IMG/VR virus record: IMGVR_UViG_3300047172_000027
Coordinates: 1 to 59,237 of that record
DNA from: a virus
Strand: one strand, 5' to 3'
DNA length: 59,237 nucleotides
A program made the translations under genes and the position numbers. Each line of letters opens with the position of its first letter. Position 1 is the stretch's first letter. A model generated the notes under the pieces. It ran no database searches. It saw nothing but the letters and a program-made list of their open reading frames with translations, and had not been told where the DNA came from. Below are positions 47,369-55,770 of this stretch, piece by piece.

Positions 47369-50041
47369 ATGTCGTCAGAATCCCAAATCCTGCAGAGCTT
47401 CGACGTCGAATCCCCCGAGGACGACCCAAACACCGACATCGCCACGGATGCCGCGGAGCGTAGCCAGGGCAAGGTGCCTGATGACGCCGACACCAAAGAG
47501 CTAGACGACGGCTCAGCGATTCTGGCGCTGCATGACAACCGTGAGGTGGCTAAGGCCAAAGAGTTCTACGTCAACCTTGCCGAAGATATCCCAGAGGATC
47601 AGCTGCGTGACATCAGCACCAAGCTTCTTGACTTGTTTGATAAGGATGTTCAGGCGCGCGAAGACCGCGACAAGCAGTACGCCGAGGGGCTGCGTCGAAC
47701 TGGGTTTTCTCAGGATGCACCTGGCGGCGCTAATTTCGATGGAGCTTCTAAGGTAGTTCACCCGCTGGTAGCGGAGGTAGCCATAGACTTCAGCGCGCGA
47801 GCGATCAAGGAACTGTGGCCCGCTGGTGGACCGTGCAAGGACAAGATCGTCGGCGAGCCTGACAACAAAAAGGAAGAGAAAGCCAAGCGAAAGGTGCGAT
47901 GGCTCAACTGGCAGATGACCGAGGGCATGCCGAGCATGCGCTACGAGATGGAGCAGATCCTGACGCAGGTGCCCATGGGCGGCGTGCAGTACTCCAAGCT
48001 CTGGTGGGACGTTAAGCGCAAGACGCCCGTGCATGAGGCGGTGTGGGTTGACGAGATCGTGCTGCCGTTTGCGGCGACTGATTTTTACTCAAGCCCGCGC
48101 AAGGCTCATATCCAGAAACTGGACGAGTTCACATTCCAAGACCGGGTGCGCAAGGGAATCTACCGTGACGTTGACACCATTGCGCTGGTTACTCAGCCGG
48201 ATGAGACGAAGGCTGAGCAGGCCAACAACCGCATCGAGGGAAAGTCGCAGACCAACTACAACGAGGACGGTCAGCGGGTTGTCATTGAGTTCGACGTGCA
48301 GTACGTGGTGCCTGACAGCGAGCGCGGCGTGGATGACCTCGATGATGCCGACGATATAGGTCCGGCGCCTTACCTGATTACGATTGACAAGGAGACGCGC
48401 AGTGTCCTCAGCATCTACCGAAACTGGGACGAGGACGACGAGAACATGGACGCCCTGGTCCATATCATCGAGTGGCCGTTCTTGCCGTGGCGCGGTGCTA
48501 TGCCCATTGGAGCGCCGCAAGTACTGGGAGGGATTGCGGCTGCTGCCACAGGAGCGCTCCGCGCCCTTCTGGATTCAGCCCTCATCAACAATTTTCCCGG
48601 CGGCGTCAGGCTCAAGTCAGGTCCAGTCGGTGGTCAATCTGTCACCGTAAGCGCCGGTCAGACTGCGGAGATTGACGGCGGGATCATGCAGGATGATATC
48701 CGCAAAACCTTCATGCCGACGCCCGCGAACCCCACCAGTGCGGTGCTTCTGCAGCTGCTTGAGTTCCTGGTCGACAGCGGGCACGAGGTCGTCAAGACCA
48801 CGCTGGATGAGGCTAACGATAACGCCAATGTTCCCGTCGGGACCATCATGGCGCGCATCGAGCAGCAGATGGTGGTGTTCAGCGCCATCCACAGCCGACT
48901 CCACAATGCGATGGGCAAGCTGCTGAAGGTGCTGCACCGTCTCAACGCCACCTACCTTGAGGACGATGACGTCGTATCCAAGACCGGCGAAAAGATGGTA
49001 TTCAAGGCCGACTTTGACGCCCCGGATGATGTGATACCGGTATCAGACCCGGAGATATTCAGCGAGCTTCAGCGCATCGCCCAGGTGCAGACGGTAGCGC
49101 AGCGTGCGCAGCTGTTCCCGCAGCTGTACGACCAGCGCAAGGTTGAGCAGTCGATTCTCAAGATGATGAAGCTAACCGACCCGGAGCAGTACCTGCTGCC
49201 CAAGCCAGAACCGAAGCCGCTCAACGCGGTCAACGAAAACATCGCCGCCAGCCTTGGGCAGCCCATTACCGCGTTCCCAGACCAGGATCACCTTGCGCAC
49301 ATTCAATCGCATATGTCGTTCATTGAAGACCCGCTATTCGGGGCAAACCCCCTCATGGCAGCTCAGGCGATTGGTGGCATACTCCAGAACGTCAAGGAGC
49401 ACATGCTATTTTGGTACGGCACTGAGATACACCGCATCGCCTCTGAGGCCGCGGGTACTGACATATCTGAGTTCATGACCATAAAGGATGCCGAGGTGCA
49501 GACCAAGTTCGACGGCATGCTGGCCGCGGCAACGAACAATGTCCATGCGCAGAGCATGGCGGTGTTTGGCAAGCTCCCACCGGCTATCGCGAAAGCGCAG
49601 GCCATGCTGAAGCAGTTCAGCCAGCCGCCGCCGATGGACCCGAGCCAGGTCGCACTCCAGAAGGTTCAGGCAGACACCCAGCTTAAGCAGCAGCAGCTGC
49701 AGCAGCAGGCTCAGACTGATGCCCAGAACGCCGCGCTCAAGAACGCCGAAATCGCGCTTGAAGGTAAGACCCAAGAGGCGCAAATGACTGCCGACCAGCA
49801 AAGCGACCAACTGGATGCCCAGAACAATCAGCTGAACAACCAAACCAAACAGCAAATTGCGGCGCACTCTGACCAGACCAAGCAGTCTGTTGCTCAATCT
49901 GAAAACGCGACGAAGCTTACCGTTACCGCTCAGGACAACGAGGTGGCGCTGGAGATCGCGGGCGCGGAGCTGGCCGCTGGCAAGCACACCAACATCAAGA
50001 ACGGACAAGCAGTCGGCAAAGAAGACGGCGCCGCCAAGTAA
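47369..50041 (+). CDS. Portal protein, P22 gp1-like
   Basis: 890 residues. Acidic head, then EFYVNLAEDIPEDQL, FDGASKVVHPLVAEVAIDFSARA, LPFLPWRGAMPIGA-type wing and clip segments, PLFGANPLMAAQAIGGIL, and a very long Gln/Ala/Asn coiled-coil C-terminus (about 760-880) that would form a barrel inside the capsid, as in P22. Dodecameric channel for DNA entry and exit. Confidence 0.85.
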   Translation: MSSESQILQSFDVESPEDDPNTDIATDAAERSQGKVPDDADTKELDDGSAILALHDNREVAKAKEFYVNLAEDIPEDQLRDISTKLLDLFDKDVQAREDRDKQYAEGLRRTGFSQDAPGGANFDGASKVVHPLVAEVAIDFSARAIKELWPAGGPCKDKIVGEPDNKKEEKAKRKVRWLNWQMTEGMPSMRYEMEQILTQVPMGGVQYSKLWWDVKRKTPVHEAVWVDEIVLPFAATDFYSSPRKAHIQKLDEFTFQDRVRKGIYRDVDTIALVTQPDETKAEQANNRIEGKSQTNYNEDGQRVVIEFDVQYVVPDSERGVDDLDDADDIGPAPYLITIDKETRSVLSIYRNWDEDDENMDALVHIIEWPFLPWRGAMPIGAPQVLGGIAAAATGALRALLDSALINNFPGGVRLKSGPVGGQSVTVSAGQTAEIDGGIMQDDIRKTFMPTPANPTSAVLLQLLEFLVDSGHEVVKTTLDEANDNANVPVGTIMARIEQQMVVFSAIHSRLHNAMGKLLKVLHRLNATYLEDDDVVSKTGEKMVFKADFDAPDDVIPVSDPEIFSELQRIAQVQTVAQRAQLFPQLYDQRKVEQSILKMMKLTDPEQYLLPKPEPKPLNAVNENIAASLGQPITAFPDQDHLAHIQSHMSFIEDPLFGANPLMAAQAIGGILQNVKEHMLFWYGTEIHRIASEAAGTDISEFMTIKDAEVQTKFDGMLAAATNNVHAQSMAVFGKLPPAIAKAQAMLKQFSQPPPMDPSQVALQKVQADTQLKQQQLQQQAQTDAQNAALKNAEIALEGKTQEAQMTADQQSDQLDAQNNQLNNQTKQQIAAHSDQTKQSVAQSENATKLTVTAQDNEVALEIAGAELAAGKHTNIKNGQAVGKEDGAAK

Positions 50042-50075
50042 CGTATAATGGGATCACAGCATCCAAGGAATCATC

Positions 50076-50249
50076 ATGAGCAACAAATCCGACCGCGAGA
50101 ACAACACCGGGCCAAAGAGCGAGGGAACCGATAGCAAGCAGATCGGCCCGCGCCAGGAGTACCGTCGCACCGGCACCGCGCCGAACGACGCCGACGCTAA
50201 ATCCAAGGACAAAGGATTCGGCAAGCCGTCGACCCCGCAGCCTTGGTAG
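50076..50249 (+). CDS. 57-residue hydrophilic protein
   Basis: ATG after CAAGGAATCATC. Polar and unstructured (NKSDRENNTGPKSEGTDSK, DADAKSKDKGFGKP). A TATAAT at 50044-50049 stands upstream but lacks a -35. Unknown; possibly a small virion component. Confidence 0.5.
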   Translation: MSNKSDRENNTGPKSEGTDSKQIGPRQEYRRTGTAPNDADAKSKDKGFGKPSTPQPW

Positions 50250-50290
50250 TGTGAGCATAGTGAATCTTTTGCGCCGATACAATCGTCAGC

Positions 50291-50500
50291 ATGAAAGCTA
50301 GCGGCATTGAGCAGAAGCTGATACAGCACATGGAGCGGCTCGCTCACAGCACCAAGCTGAACGGCTGGACACCAATGAACGTGCCGGACATTGCTTATGA
50401 GGCTGGCAGGCGAATTGGGGTGAATCAGGGCATGGACATGATGCTGAAAGCCGCCATAGAATTTTTCACTGATGCAGAAGCAAAGGACACCGAACTGTGA
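50291..50500 (+). CDS. Hypothetical protein
   Basis: 69 residues, helical (IEQKLIQHMERLAHSTKLNG, NQGMDMMLKAAIEFF). Overlaps the GroES-like gene by 4 bases (GTGA). Unknown. Confidence 0.5.
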   Translation: MKASGIEQKLIQHMERLAHSTKLNGWTPMNVPDIAYEAGRRIGVNQGMDMMLKAAIEFFTDAEAKDTEL

Positions 50501-50955
50501 CCAGTATCTCGAATATCAAAAGACCATCGATCCTCGCGCAAACACTGGACGAGGCGTTCCCAGCTGTCGACCCGGGCGTCACGCCGTTTGGCAGCCTGGT
50601 GCTGATCCAAGTCAAAGCCGCGGCAACGCGCACCAAGTCAGGCCTGATCCTTACCAAGGACACCGTCGAGACCGAAAGCGACAACACCCGCATCGCCAAA
50701 GTGATTGCTCTGGGGCCGCTGGCGTTCCATACCCGCGACACTCAGCAGCCATGGCCTGAGGGCGCATGGGCAAACCCAGGCGACTACGTACGCATCCCGA
50801 TTTACGGTGGCGACCGCTGGCGCGTGCTGCTGAGCAGCGGCAAGGATGCGCGCGGCGTCGAGCAGAAAGTGTTCGCCGAGTTCGCGCTCATAGAAGACCT
50901 GACGCTCAAGGGAAAAGTTACGGGCGACCCGCTTGCTCAATTGGCGTTCCTGTGA
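50497..50955 (+). CDS. GroES-like co-chaperonin
   Basis: 152 residues from a GTG. VTPFGSLVLIQVKAAATRTKSGLIL, in two strands, ends in the mobile-loop TKSGLIL typical of Cpn10; then IAKVIALGPLAF, NPGDYVRIPIYGG and a C-terminal FAEFALIEDL complete the barrel. It is longer than host GroES (about 97). Placed in the capsid cluster, it probably helps host GroEL fold the capsid protein, like T4 gp31. Confidence 0.8.
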   Translation: MTSISNIKRPSILAQTLDEAFPAVDPGVTPFGSLVLIQVKAAATRTKSGLILTKDTVETESDNTRIAKVIALGPLAFHTRDTQQPWPEGAWANPGDYVRIPIYGGDRWRVLLSSGKDARGVEQKVFAEFALIEDLTLKGKVTGDPLAQLAFL

Positions 50956-51092
50956 AGCGCCTGCACTACGTGTTGATTCATTTGTACGCCATCGCCGCGC
51001 TTGGCCTTGGGTTCCTTGGGGTTGGCTCGTTGCTGGCTCAGGCTCAGTGGCTGCGCGAGATAGCAATCATCTTGCACGGAACCCAGGTATGA
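50952..51092 (+). CDS. 46-residue membrane peptide
   Basis: GTG start in a GTGA overlap with the GroES-like gene. A hydrophobic helix (HLYAIAALGLGFLGVGSLLA) and an amphipathic tail. Unknown. Confidence 0.55.
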   Translation: MKRLHYVLIHLYAIAALGLGFLGVGSLLAQAQWLREIAIILHGTQV

Positions 51093-51274
51093 GCGACGCC
51101 TTAGCCAAGTACATCGGCGCTGACATGCACACCGCGCACGCCATAGCTTTCAGGGACGGCGAGCAGCTGCGGGTGCTGTCTCAGGACGGGCGCCAGTACA
51201 GGTACGCTGAGGAGCCTGCTCAGGAGCATATCCAGGTAGAGATCAGCAAGGGCATTATTACGAGGGTTGTATGA
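51089..51274 (+). CDS. Small hypothetical protein
   Basis: 61 residues, ATGA overlaps at both ends. AFRDGEQLRVLSQDGRQYRY and IQVEISKGIITRVV form short strands. Unknown. Confidence 0.5.
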   Translation: MSDALAKYIGADMHTAHAIAFRDGEQLRVLSQDGRQYRYAEEPAQEHIQVEISKGIITRVV

Positions 51275-51438
51275 GCGAAGACAATAGACGCACAGCGAGC
51301 CGCTGGGGCGACGAAGCCAAGCAGGTGAAGCGCCGAGACCTTACCGAGGAAGCCGCCAAGAGGGCTGGCTATCCTGGGGCGTTGCGTGAGGAGCACGGCT
51401 GGCGCAACGGCGCGCGTGTCACCAAACGCCCGCAATAG
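51271..51438 (+). CDS. 55-residue basic protein
   Basis: Coupled by ATGA to the gene upstream. Highly charged (SRWGDEAKQVKRRDLTEEAA) with HGWRNGARVTKRPQ at the end; may bind nucleic acid. Confidence 0.55.
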   Translation: MSEDNRRTASRWGDEAKQVKRRDLTEEAAKRAGYPGALREEHGWRNGARVTKRPQ

Positions 51439-51440
51439 CG

Positions 51441-51449
51441 TGCTAGAAT
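51441..51449 (+). promoter_or_regulatory. Extended -10-like element
   Basis: TGcTAGAAT, one mismatch from the terminase-promoter element at 41043 and preceded by the same CG. No -35. It may add transcription for the tRNA and capsid genes. Confidence 0.35.
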
Positions 51450-51462
51450 ACTTGCGAAGGGG

Positions 51463-51582
51463 TTGGATGTTCTATATCAGGAGTTGGCCGCTAAACCAGG
51501 CGTCATCACTCCAATGGTGCAATACGCGGTGATGAACCGCCGACGCTGGGAAGAGCAGCGCTCTATGGTGACGTTCGACTAA
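51463..51582 (+). CDS. 39-residue protein
   Basis: TTG start after GCGAAGGGG. DVLYQELAAKPGVITPMVQY and VMNRRRWEEQRSMVTFD look like real helices. Start and expression are uncertain; an overlapping 30-codon frame exists. Confidence 0.4.
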   Translation: MDVLYQELAAKPGVITPMVQYAVMNRRRWEEQRSMVTFD

Positions 51583-51644
51583 GTAAGTCACGGGGGTTAT
51601 TCCCTGGCGATGCCGGAATACCCGGCACGTCACCGTACCTTTTC

Positions 51645-51720
51645 TGCGGGATAGTTCAGTTAGCAGAACAGGCGGCTCATACCCGCTACGTCGCAGGTGC
51701 AACTCCTGTTCCCGCATCCA
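51645..51720 (+). tRNA. tRNA-Met (CAT), CCA encoded
   Basis: 76 bases fold as a full cloverleaf: acceptor TGCGGGA/TCCCGCA, D stem GTTC/GAAC, anticodon stem GGCGG/CCGCT with loop CTCATAC, T stem GCAGG/CCTGT, then T and encoded CCA. Oddities: base 55 is G where T is nearly universal (loop TGCAACT), and the discriminator is T. CAT could be elongator Met, or Ile if the C is modified to lysidine. Confidence 0.85.
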
Positions 51721-51996
51721 TTTTGTCGTGCAGCGGACTGCAGGCAAGAGCGCTGAATGCCAACGTAAGGGTTTCGAGTGCCGAGTCCAAAGGGCTGTGT
51801 CACGGCCAGCCACGGCAGATAGAAAACCCAGTCAACACCGTCGCTTTGTAACGGGGATCAAATCAGATTCGGTCTTAAGTGACACGACGCAATGCGCGGA
51901 GCATCGAGCGGGTGAGAGGCCCTGCATTCCATTCATGCCGCCCACACCGGGCGCCCTGCTGACCATTCGGCCAGCTGAAGCAACCAGGAAACCACG
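51721..51996 (+). other. Intergenic stretch without a convincing gene
   Basis: 276 bases between the tRNA and the scaffold gene. Frames here are short or of shadow type. No second tRNA could be folded. CAACCAGGAAACCACG at the end supplies the scaffold ribosome binding site. It could hold an untranslated leader or small RNA. Confidence 0.4.
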
Positions 51997-52989
51997 ATGA
52001 GTAAATTAGGACACGAGGACGACAACGAGGAGATCACCTCACAGGTGGTTGATAACCCGAGCGATGACACGGATGACAGCCCGCAGGCTGAATCAGACGA
52101 TCCCAAGGTTCCACAAGTAGTCGAGGCATCAGATGAGCGACTTACCACCTCTGACGAGGGAGAGAGCGATGATGCTGAGGAAGACACTGGGCGATCCCGT
52201 AAGCGAGAGTCTGCAAAGGAGCGCCGCGAGCGCGCCCGCAAAGCCAAAGAAGCAGACAAGCAAGAAATTGAAATCCTCCGTCGCACCGTCGCCAAGCAAG
52301 ACCAGCGTTTCAAAGAGATCGAGCAGCGACTGACCGTTAACCGCGTCACAGAAATTGATGAACGCCTGGCGACGGTTACAGCTGAGGCTGAAAACTTCGA
52401 CCGCATTTTTGGGATGGCGATCAGCAAGAACAACGGCGAGGACGCGCGCAAGGCGGCGCAGCTTCGTGACGAGGCAAAGCAGAAAGCCTGGGCACTTTAC
52501 AACGAGAAGCAGCAGATCATCACTCAGTCTCAGCAGCCGCGCGCCGCCGAGACGCCAGCGTACGCCGACAAGGCGGTCAGGTTCCTTGCTGACAAACCGT
52601 GGTACAATCCAGCAAGCGGCGACGAAGACAGTCTCGTGGTTGAGGCGCTAGACAAGGCGCTCACCAAAACGATGAACCCCAACGACCCGCTCTACTGGGA
52701 AACTCTGGACCGTAAAGTGAAAGAGAAACTCCCGCACAGATTTAGCGACGCACAAGACGACGACGACAGCGACGGCACGCCGCCGCCTCGTGATACGCAG
52801 CGACGCAAAGGACCGCCTACCGGCGGAACCAACCGGTCATCCAGCAACGGCAACCGCAACCCGGGCCAGATCGTTCTTCCCAAGGAGATGGTCGAGGCCA
52901 TGAAGGAAGCAGGTAAGTGGGATGACCCCGTAGTCCGAGCACGAGTAGCCAAGCGCTACCATGACGGACTCAAGAATCGCAACGGCTAA
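51997..52989 (+). CDS. Scaffolding protein
   Basis: 330 residues. Highly acidic head (DNEEITSQVVDNPSDDTDDS), then a charged coiled coil (about 70-190, RKRESAKERRERARKAKEAD), and a basic C-terminal tail (DPVVRARVAKRYHDGLKNRN) like the capsid-binding end of P22 gp8. Located between portal and capsid as usual. Internal helper for prohead assembly. Confidence 0.75.
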   Translation: MSKLGHEDDNEEITSQVVDNPSDDTDDSPQAESDDPKVPQVVEASDERLTTSDEGESDDAEEDTGRSRKRESAKERRERARKAKEADKQEIEILRRTVAKQDQRFKEIEQRLTVNRVTEIDERLATVTAEAENFDRIFGMAISKNNGEDARKAAQLRDEAKQKAWALYNEKQQIITQSQQPRAAETPAYADKAVRFLADKPWYNPASGDEDSLVVEALDKALTKTMNPNDPLYWETLDRKVKEKLPHRFSDAQDDDDSDGTPPPRDTQRRKGPPTGGTNRSSSNGNRNPGQIVLPKEMVEAMKEAGKWDDPVVRARVAKRYHDGLKNRNG

Positions 52990-53005
52990 CCTTTAGGAGT
53001 CAGCC

Positions 53006-53554
53006 ATGGCAGACGCACGTTTAAGTAAGCAGACCGTCAACCGACGCCCTCAGCGAGCCGCCCAGAACCGGGCAGTAACCGAGAATCGTCAATCTACGGA
53101 CGCAGATAGATTGGCATTGTTCCGAATGGCGCACGCGCAAGCGGCGTTGCCGGACTTGCCGCCCATCCCTGGGTACCATGTTTGTTGGTTGACCTCGACC
53201 AACTCAAAGGACTCACTGGCCTTTCGCCGACGACTTGGGTACGAACCCATCAAACCGGAAGAGCTGGTAGGTTTTGGAGAGTTCGCTGTAGGTCAAGGTG
53301 GCACGGTAGATGGATTGGTTCACGTCAACGAGATGGTCGCTTTTAAGCTACCGCTCGATGTCTACAACCAGTACATGCAAGAGAACCACCACTACGCACC
53401 CGCCCGAGAAGACGAAAAGCTGACCGACACGGCACAGCAAACCGCGCAGACTCTGGCACGCAAAACCGGCAAAGAGGTTGAGCTTGGGGACGGAATCGAA
53501 GGTCTCGAACACATGGCCTCCATTCCGGTACCGGACTTCATCGATAACGCATAA
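53006..53554 (+). CDS. Virion-associated protein upstream of capsid genes
   Basis: 182 residues. LPPIPGYHVCWLTSTNSKDS and RRLGYEPIKPEELVGFGEF are blocks often seen in proteins encoded between scaffold and capsid in related podoviruses. Basic N-terminus. Role unknown; perhaps a capsid-assembly factor. Confidence 0.6.
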   Translation: MADARLSKQTVNRRPQRAAQNRAVTENRQSTDADRLALFRMAHAQAALPDLPPIPGYHVCWLTSTNSKDSLAFRRRLGYEPIKPEELVGFGEFAVGQGGTVDGLVHVNEMVAFKLPLDVYNQYMQENHHYAPAREDEKLTDTAQQTAQTLARKTGKEVELGDGIEGLEHMASIPVPDFIDNA

Positions 53555-53580
53555 CCGCGACCGATTCCTTCCGTGACCGA

Positions 53581-53603
53581 ATGGAGCAGTTAATAAGCTC
53601 CAT
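53581..53603 (+). promoter_or_regulatory. Hairpin upstream of the decoration gene
   Basis: ATGGAGC, loop AGTTAATAA, GCTCCAT (7 pairs) in the 60-base gap before 53615, just ahead of the AGGA ribosome binding site. Probably a 5' mRNA stabiliser or processing site. Confidence 0.4.
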
Positions 53604-53614
53604 AGGACACATAC

Positions 53615-54271
53615 ATGTCTCTTACTGCACTTCCTTCTGGTCTGGTACCCGCGTACCACCCGACGGGTGAGATCCGCAGCATAGCGCACACCGGCATCCT
53701 TTTGCCGGGAACCAACGTCAACATCTTCAAGGGCCAACCGGTCAAGGTGTTGATTGGTACGGGCGCCGCTGTCAACGGTGTCACAATTCCCGCCGGTCAA
53801 TCTTACCTCGCGCCCTGCACCGCCACCACGGACAAGATCTACGGTGTTTTCGCTGGCTGCGAGTACTTCGACGCAACCAACACGCCGCAAGAATCCAACT
53901 TCTGGCCCGCGTCTCAGGTTTGCTTCGCCGGTACGGCTGTCACCGCCTTCATCTGGCACGACCCGCTCATCGAGTACACGATCCAAACCGACGGCACCGC
54001 GTCAGGCGTCACCACGACCCTGGCTGACGGATTCGTTCGCTTTGACGGTCGCGAGCTGAACATCACCAACTTCGCCGCAGGTTCCGCCACGGTTGGTTTG
54101 TCTCAGTGTACCGCCGGGTTGTCGACTCTCGTTGCCACCGCCACCCAGGGTCAGCTGTTTATCACCAAGACAGACCCGACCATCCTCAATCAAACCGCGG
54201 GCGACACGTACCTGCAGCTACAGGTTCGCATTGCGAACACGCAGACTGCGGCTCCGTTCGTTTCCGTCTAA
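53615..54271 (+). CDS. Capsid decoration/cement-like protein
   Basis: 218 residues, beta-rich. LVPAYHPTGEIRSIAHTG at the start and WHDPLIEYTIQTDGT later match small capsid-associated proteins encoded just before the major capsid gene. Length and position fit a head-decoration protein. Confidence 0.6.
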   Translation: MSLTALPSGLVPAYHPTGEIRSIAHTGILLPGTNVNIFKGQPVKVLIGTGAAVNGVTIPAGQSYLAPCTATTDKIYGVFAGCEYFDATNTPQESNFWPASQVCFAGTAVTAFIWHDPLIEYTIQTDGTASGVTTTLADGFVRFDGRELNITNFAAGSATVGLSQCTAGLSTLVATATQGQLFITKTDPTILNQTAGDTYLQLQVRIANTQTAAPFVSV

Positions 54272-54283
54272 GGAGTCATGTAA

Positions 54284-55201
54284 ATGGCAGTCCCAATGCG
54301 CAGTACAGACTTCCGCAACATCGTTGAGCCGATTCTCAACGAAGAGTTCGACGGAGTCTACGAGCAACGCGCCGACGAGTGGAACCAGGTATTCAAGCAG
54401 ATTACCGGTATCCCCCGCTCATACCATGAAGAGCCTGTGCTGTTCGGCTTTAGCGCCGCGCCCTTGCTCCCCGACGGTCAGCCCGTCACCTACCAGGCTG
54501 GCGGACAATTGTTCGTCTACCGGTACTTCTATCAGGTCTACGGCTTGGCGTTCGCGCTGACCAAGGTCCTCGTGGAAGACGGCGACCACATCCGCATCGG
54601 CCAGACGTACTCGCGCCATCTCGCGCAGTCGCTGATCGAAACCAAAGAGACGCTCTGCGCCAACGTGATCAACCGCGCTTTCAACAGCTCGTTTGTCGGC
54701 GGCGATGGTGTCTCGCTCATTAACGCGGCTCACCCGATTCAGAACGCGGGAAGCTTCAGCAACATCCTGGGCACGGCGGCTGCGCTGTCTCAGACGTCGC
54801 TTGAGCAGATCCTGATTCAGATTCGCGGCGCGGTTGACAATAACGGTAAGAAAATCCGCCTGGAGCCGAAGAAGCTCGTGGTGGCCCCGTCGAACGTGTT
54901 CCAAGCGGAAGTGCTCCTAAAGAGCGTGCTCCGTACCGGCACCACGAACAATGACATTAACCCGATCAAGTCCATGGGCTTGCTCAGCGGTGGTCAAGCG
55001 AACCTGTCGCGTCTGACCAGCAACACGGCCTGGTTCGTCCAGACCGACGCCCCCGAGGGCTTGAAGCTGGTGAATCGTCGGTCCTTGCAAAAAAGCATGG
55101 AGGGGGATTTTGAAACGGATTCAATACGTTACAAAGCAACGGAGCGCTATGCCGTCGGCTTCACGGACCCTCGATGTCTTTTCGGTACGCCTGGGTTATG
55201 A
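54284..55201 (+). CDS. Major capsid protein (Mu-like/HK97-fold)
   Basis: 305 residues. RSTDFRNIVEPILNEEFDGVYEQ, in one helix, then YQVYGLAFALTKVLVEDG, LCANVINRAFNSSF, GKKIRLEPKKLVVAPSN and WFVQTDAPEGLKLVNRRSL follow the Mu gpT-like HK97-fold capsids. AAGGAG before the start. Followed by a terminator-like hairpin. Confidence 0.85.
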   Translation: MAVPMRSTDFRNIVEPILNEEFDGVYEQRADEWNQVFKQITGIPRSYHEEPVLFGFSAAPLLPDGQPVTYQAGGQLFVYRYFYQVYGLAFALTKVLVEDGDHIRIGQTYSRHLAQSLIETKETLCANVINRAFNSSFVGGDGVSLINAAHPIQNAGSFSNILGTAAALSQTSLEQILIQIRGAVDNNGKKIRLEPKKLVVAPSNVFQAEVLLKSVLRTGTTNNDINPIKSMGLLSGGQANLSRLTSNTAWFVQTDAPEGLKLVNRRSLQKSMEGDFETDSIRYKATERYAVGFTDPRCLFGTPGL

Positions 55202-55207
55202 GTAACG

Positions 55208-55235
55208 CGGGTCAGTAAAATGACCCGTATCCTTT
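55208..55235 (+). terminator. Terminator after the capsid gene
   Basis: CGGGTCA, loop GTAAAA, TGACCCG, then TATCCTTT. Seven GC-rich pairs with a weak U tract; it begins 6 bases after the capsid stop and would cut down readthrough into the HNH gene. Confidence 0.65.
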
Positions 55236-55247
55236 AAAACCATGTTA

Positions 55248-55281
55248 GACTCTCTTCTGGAGTAATAACCAGGAGAGAGTC
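55248..55281 (+). promoter_or_regulatory. Hairpin burying the HNH ribosome binding site
   Basis: GACTCTCTTCTGG (55248-55260), loop AGTAATAA, CCAGGAGAGAGTC (55269-55281): 13 pairs including one G-U. The only Shine-Dalgarno (AGGAG) is within the 3' arm, and the TTG start follows the last paired base. TGtTAGACT at 55243-55251 resembles an extended -10; transcripts from it would lack most of the 5' arm. Confidence 0.75.
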
Positions 55282-55770
55282 TTGAAACTCTGTACAATCG
55301 ATGGGTGCGGCAACAAGCACCAAGCCAAAGGCATGTGTAACAAGCACTACATGCGCCAATGGTATCTCGATCACCCTGAAGGCAAGATTGCCGCCAAGGT
55401 GAGAATGAGTCAGGTTCCGCGTGCGATAATGCGGGACAGGGCGCTGCGATACGCTTACGGGGTTGACTCGAAGTGGTACGCAGAGCAACTGGCAAAACAG
55501 AACGGCGTGTGCGCCATCTGTCACAAGCCAGAAACGAAGTTCATGAAGGGCACGCTAATGCGGCTCGCAGTGGACCACTGCCACGACACCGGCAAGGTGC
55601 GCGGCCTCTTATGCCAGGCGTGCAATCGCGGCATAGGCTGTTTCAATCATGACCCGATGTTGCTACGCAGCGCCATCGAGTATCTTTCACCTACGGTCAG
55701 CCCAACACCGACCCCTGAAGGCTGGCCTCTGATCCGCTGCCGGGGTAGCGCCTCTACGACACACGCCTGA
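55282..55770 (+). CDS. HNH endonuclease (EndoVII-like), probable homing enzyme
   Basis: 162 residues from TTG. KLCTIDGCGNKHQAKGMCNKHYMRQW, in parts, is a zinc-knuckle head; WYAEQLAKQNGVCAICHKP, AVDHCHDTGKVRGLLC and CNRGIGCF form the EndoVII core. The last 30 residues have no counterpart and overlap a direct repeat (55696). Inserted between capsid and next structural gene. Confidence 0.85.
   Translation: MKLCTIDGCGNKHQAKGMCNKHYMRQWYLDHPEGKIAAKVRMSQVPRAIMRDRALRYAYGVDSKWYAEQLAKQNGVCAICHKPETKFMKGTLMRLAVDHCHDTGKVRGLLCQACNRGIGCFNHDPMLLRSAIEYLSPTVSPTPTPEGWPLIRCRGSASTTHA
55696..55722 (+). repeat. 27-bp direct repeat, copy 1 (copy 2 at 55846-55872)
   Basis: The 27 bases beginning GTCAGCCCAACACC recur at 55846 with a single mismatch. 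Copy 1 is in the HNH 3' end; copy 2 is in the gap before the next structural gene. The 134-base gap (55771-55904) otherwise holds a CGTAGC-CAC-GCTACG hairpin (55822-55836). Confidence 0.85.
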
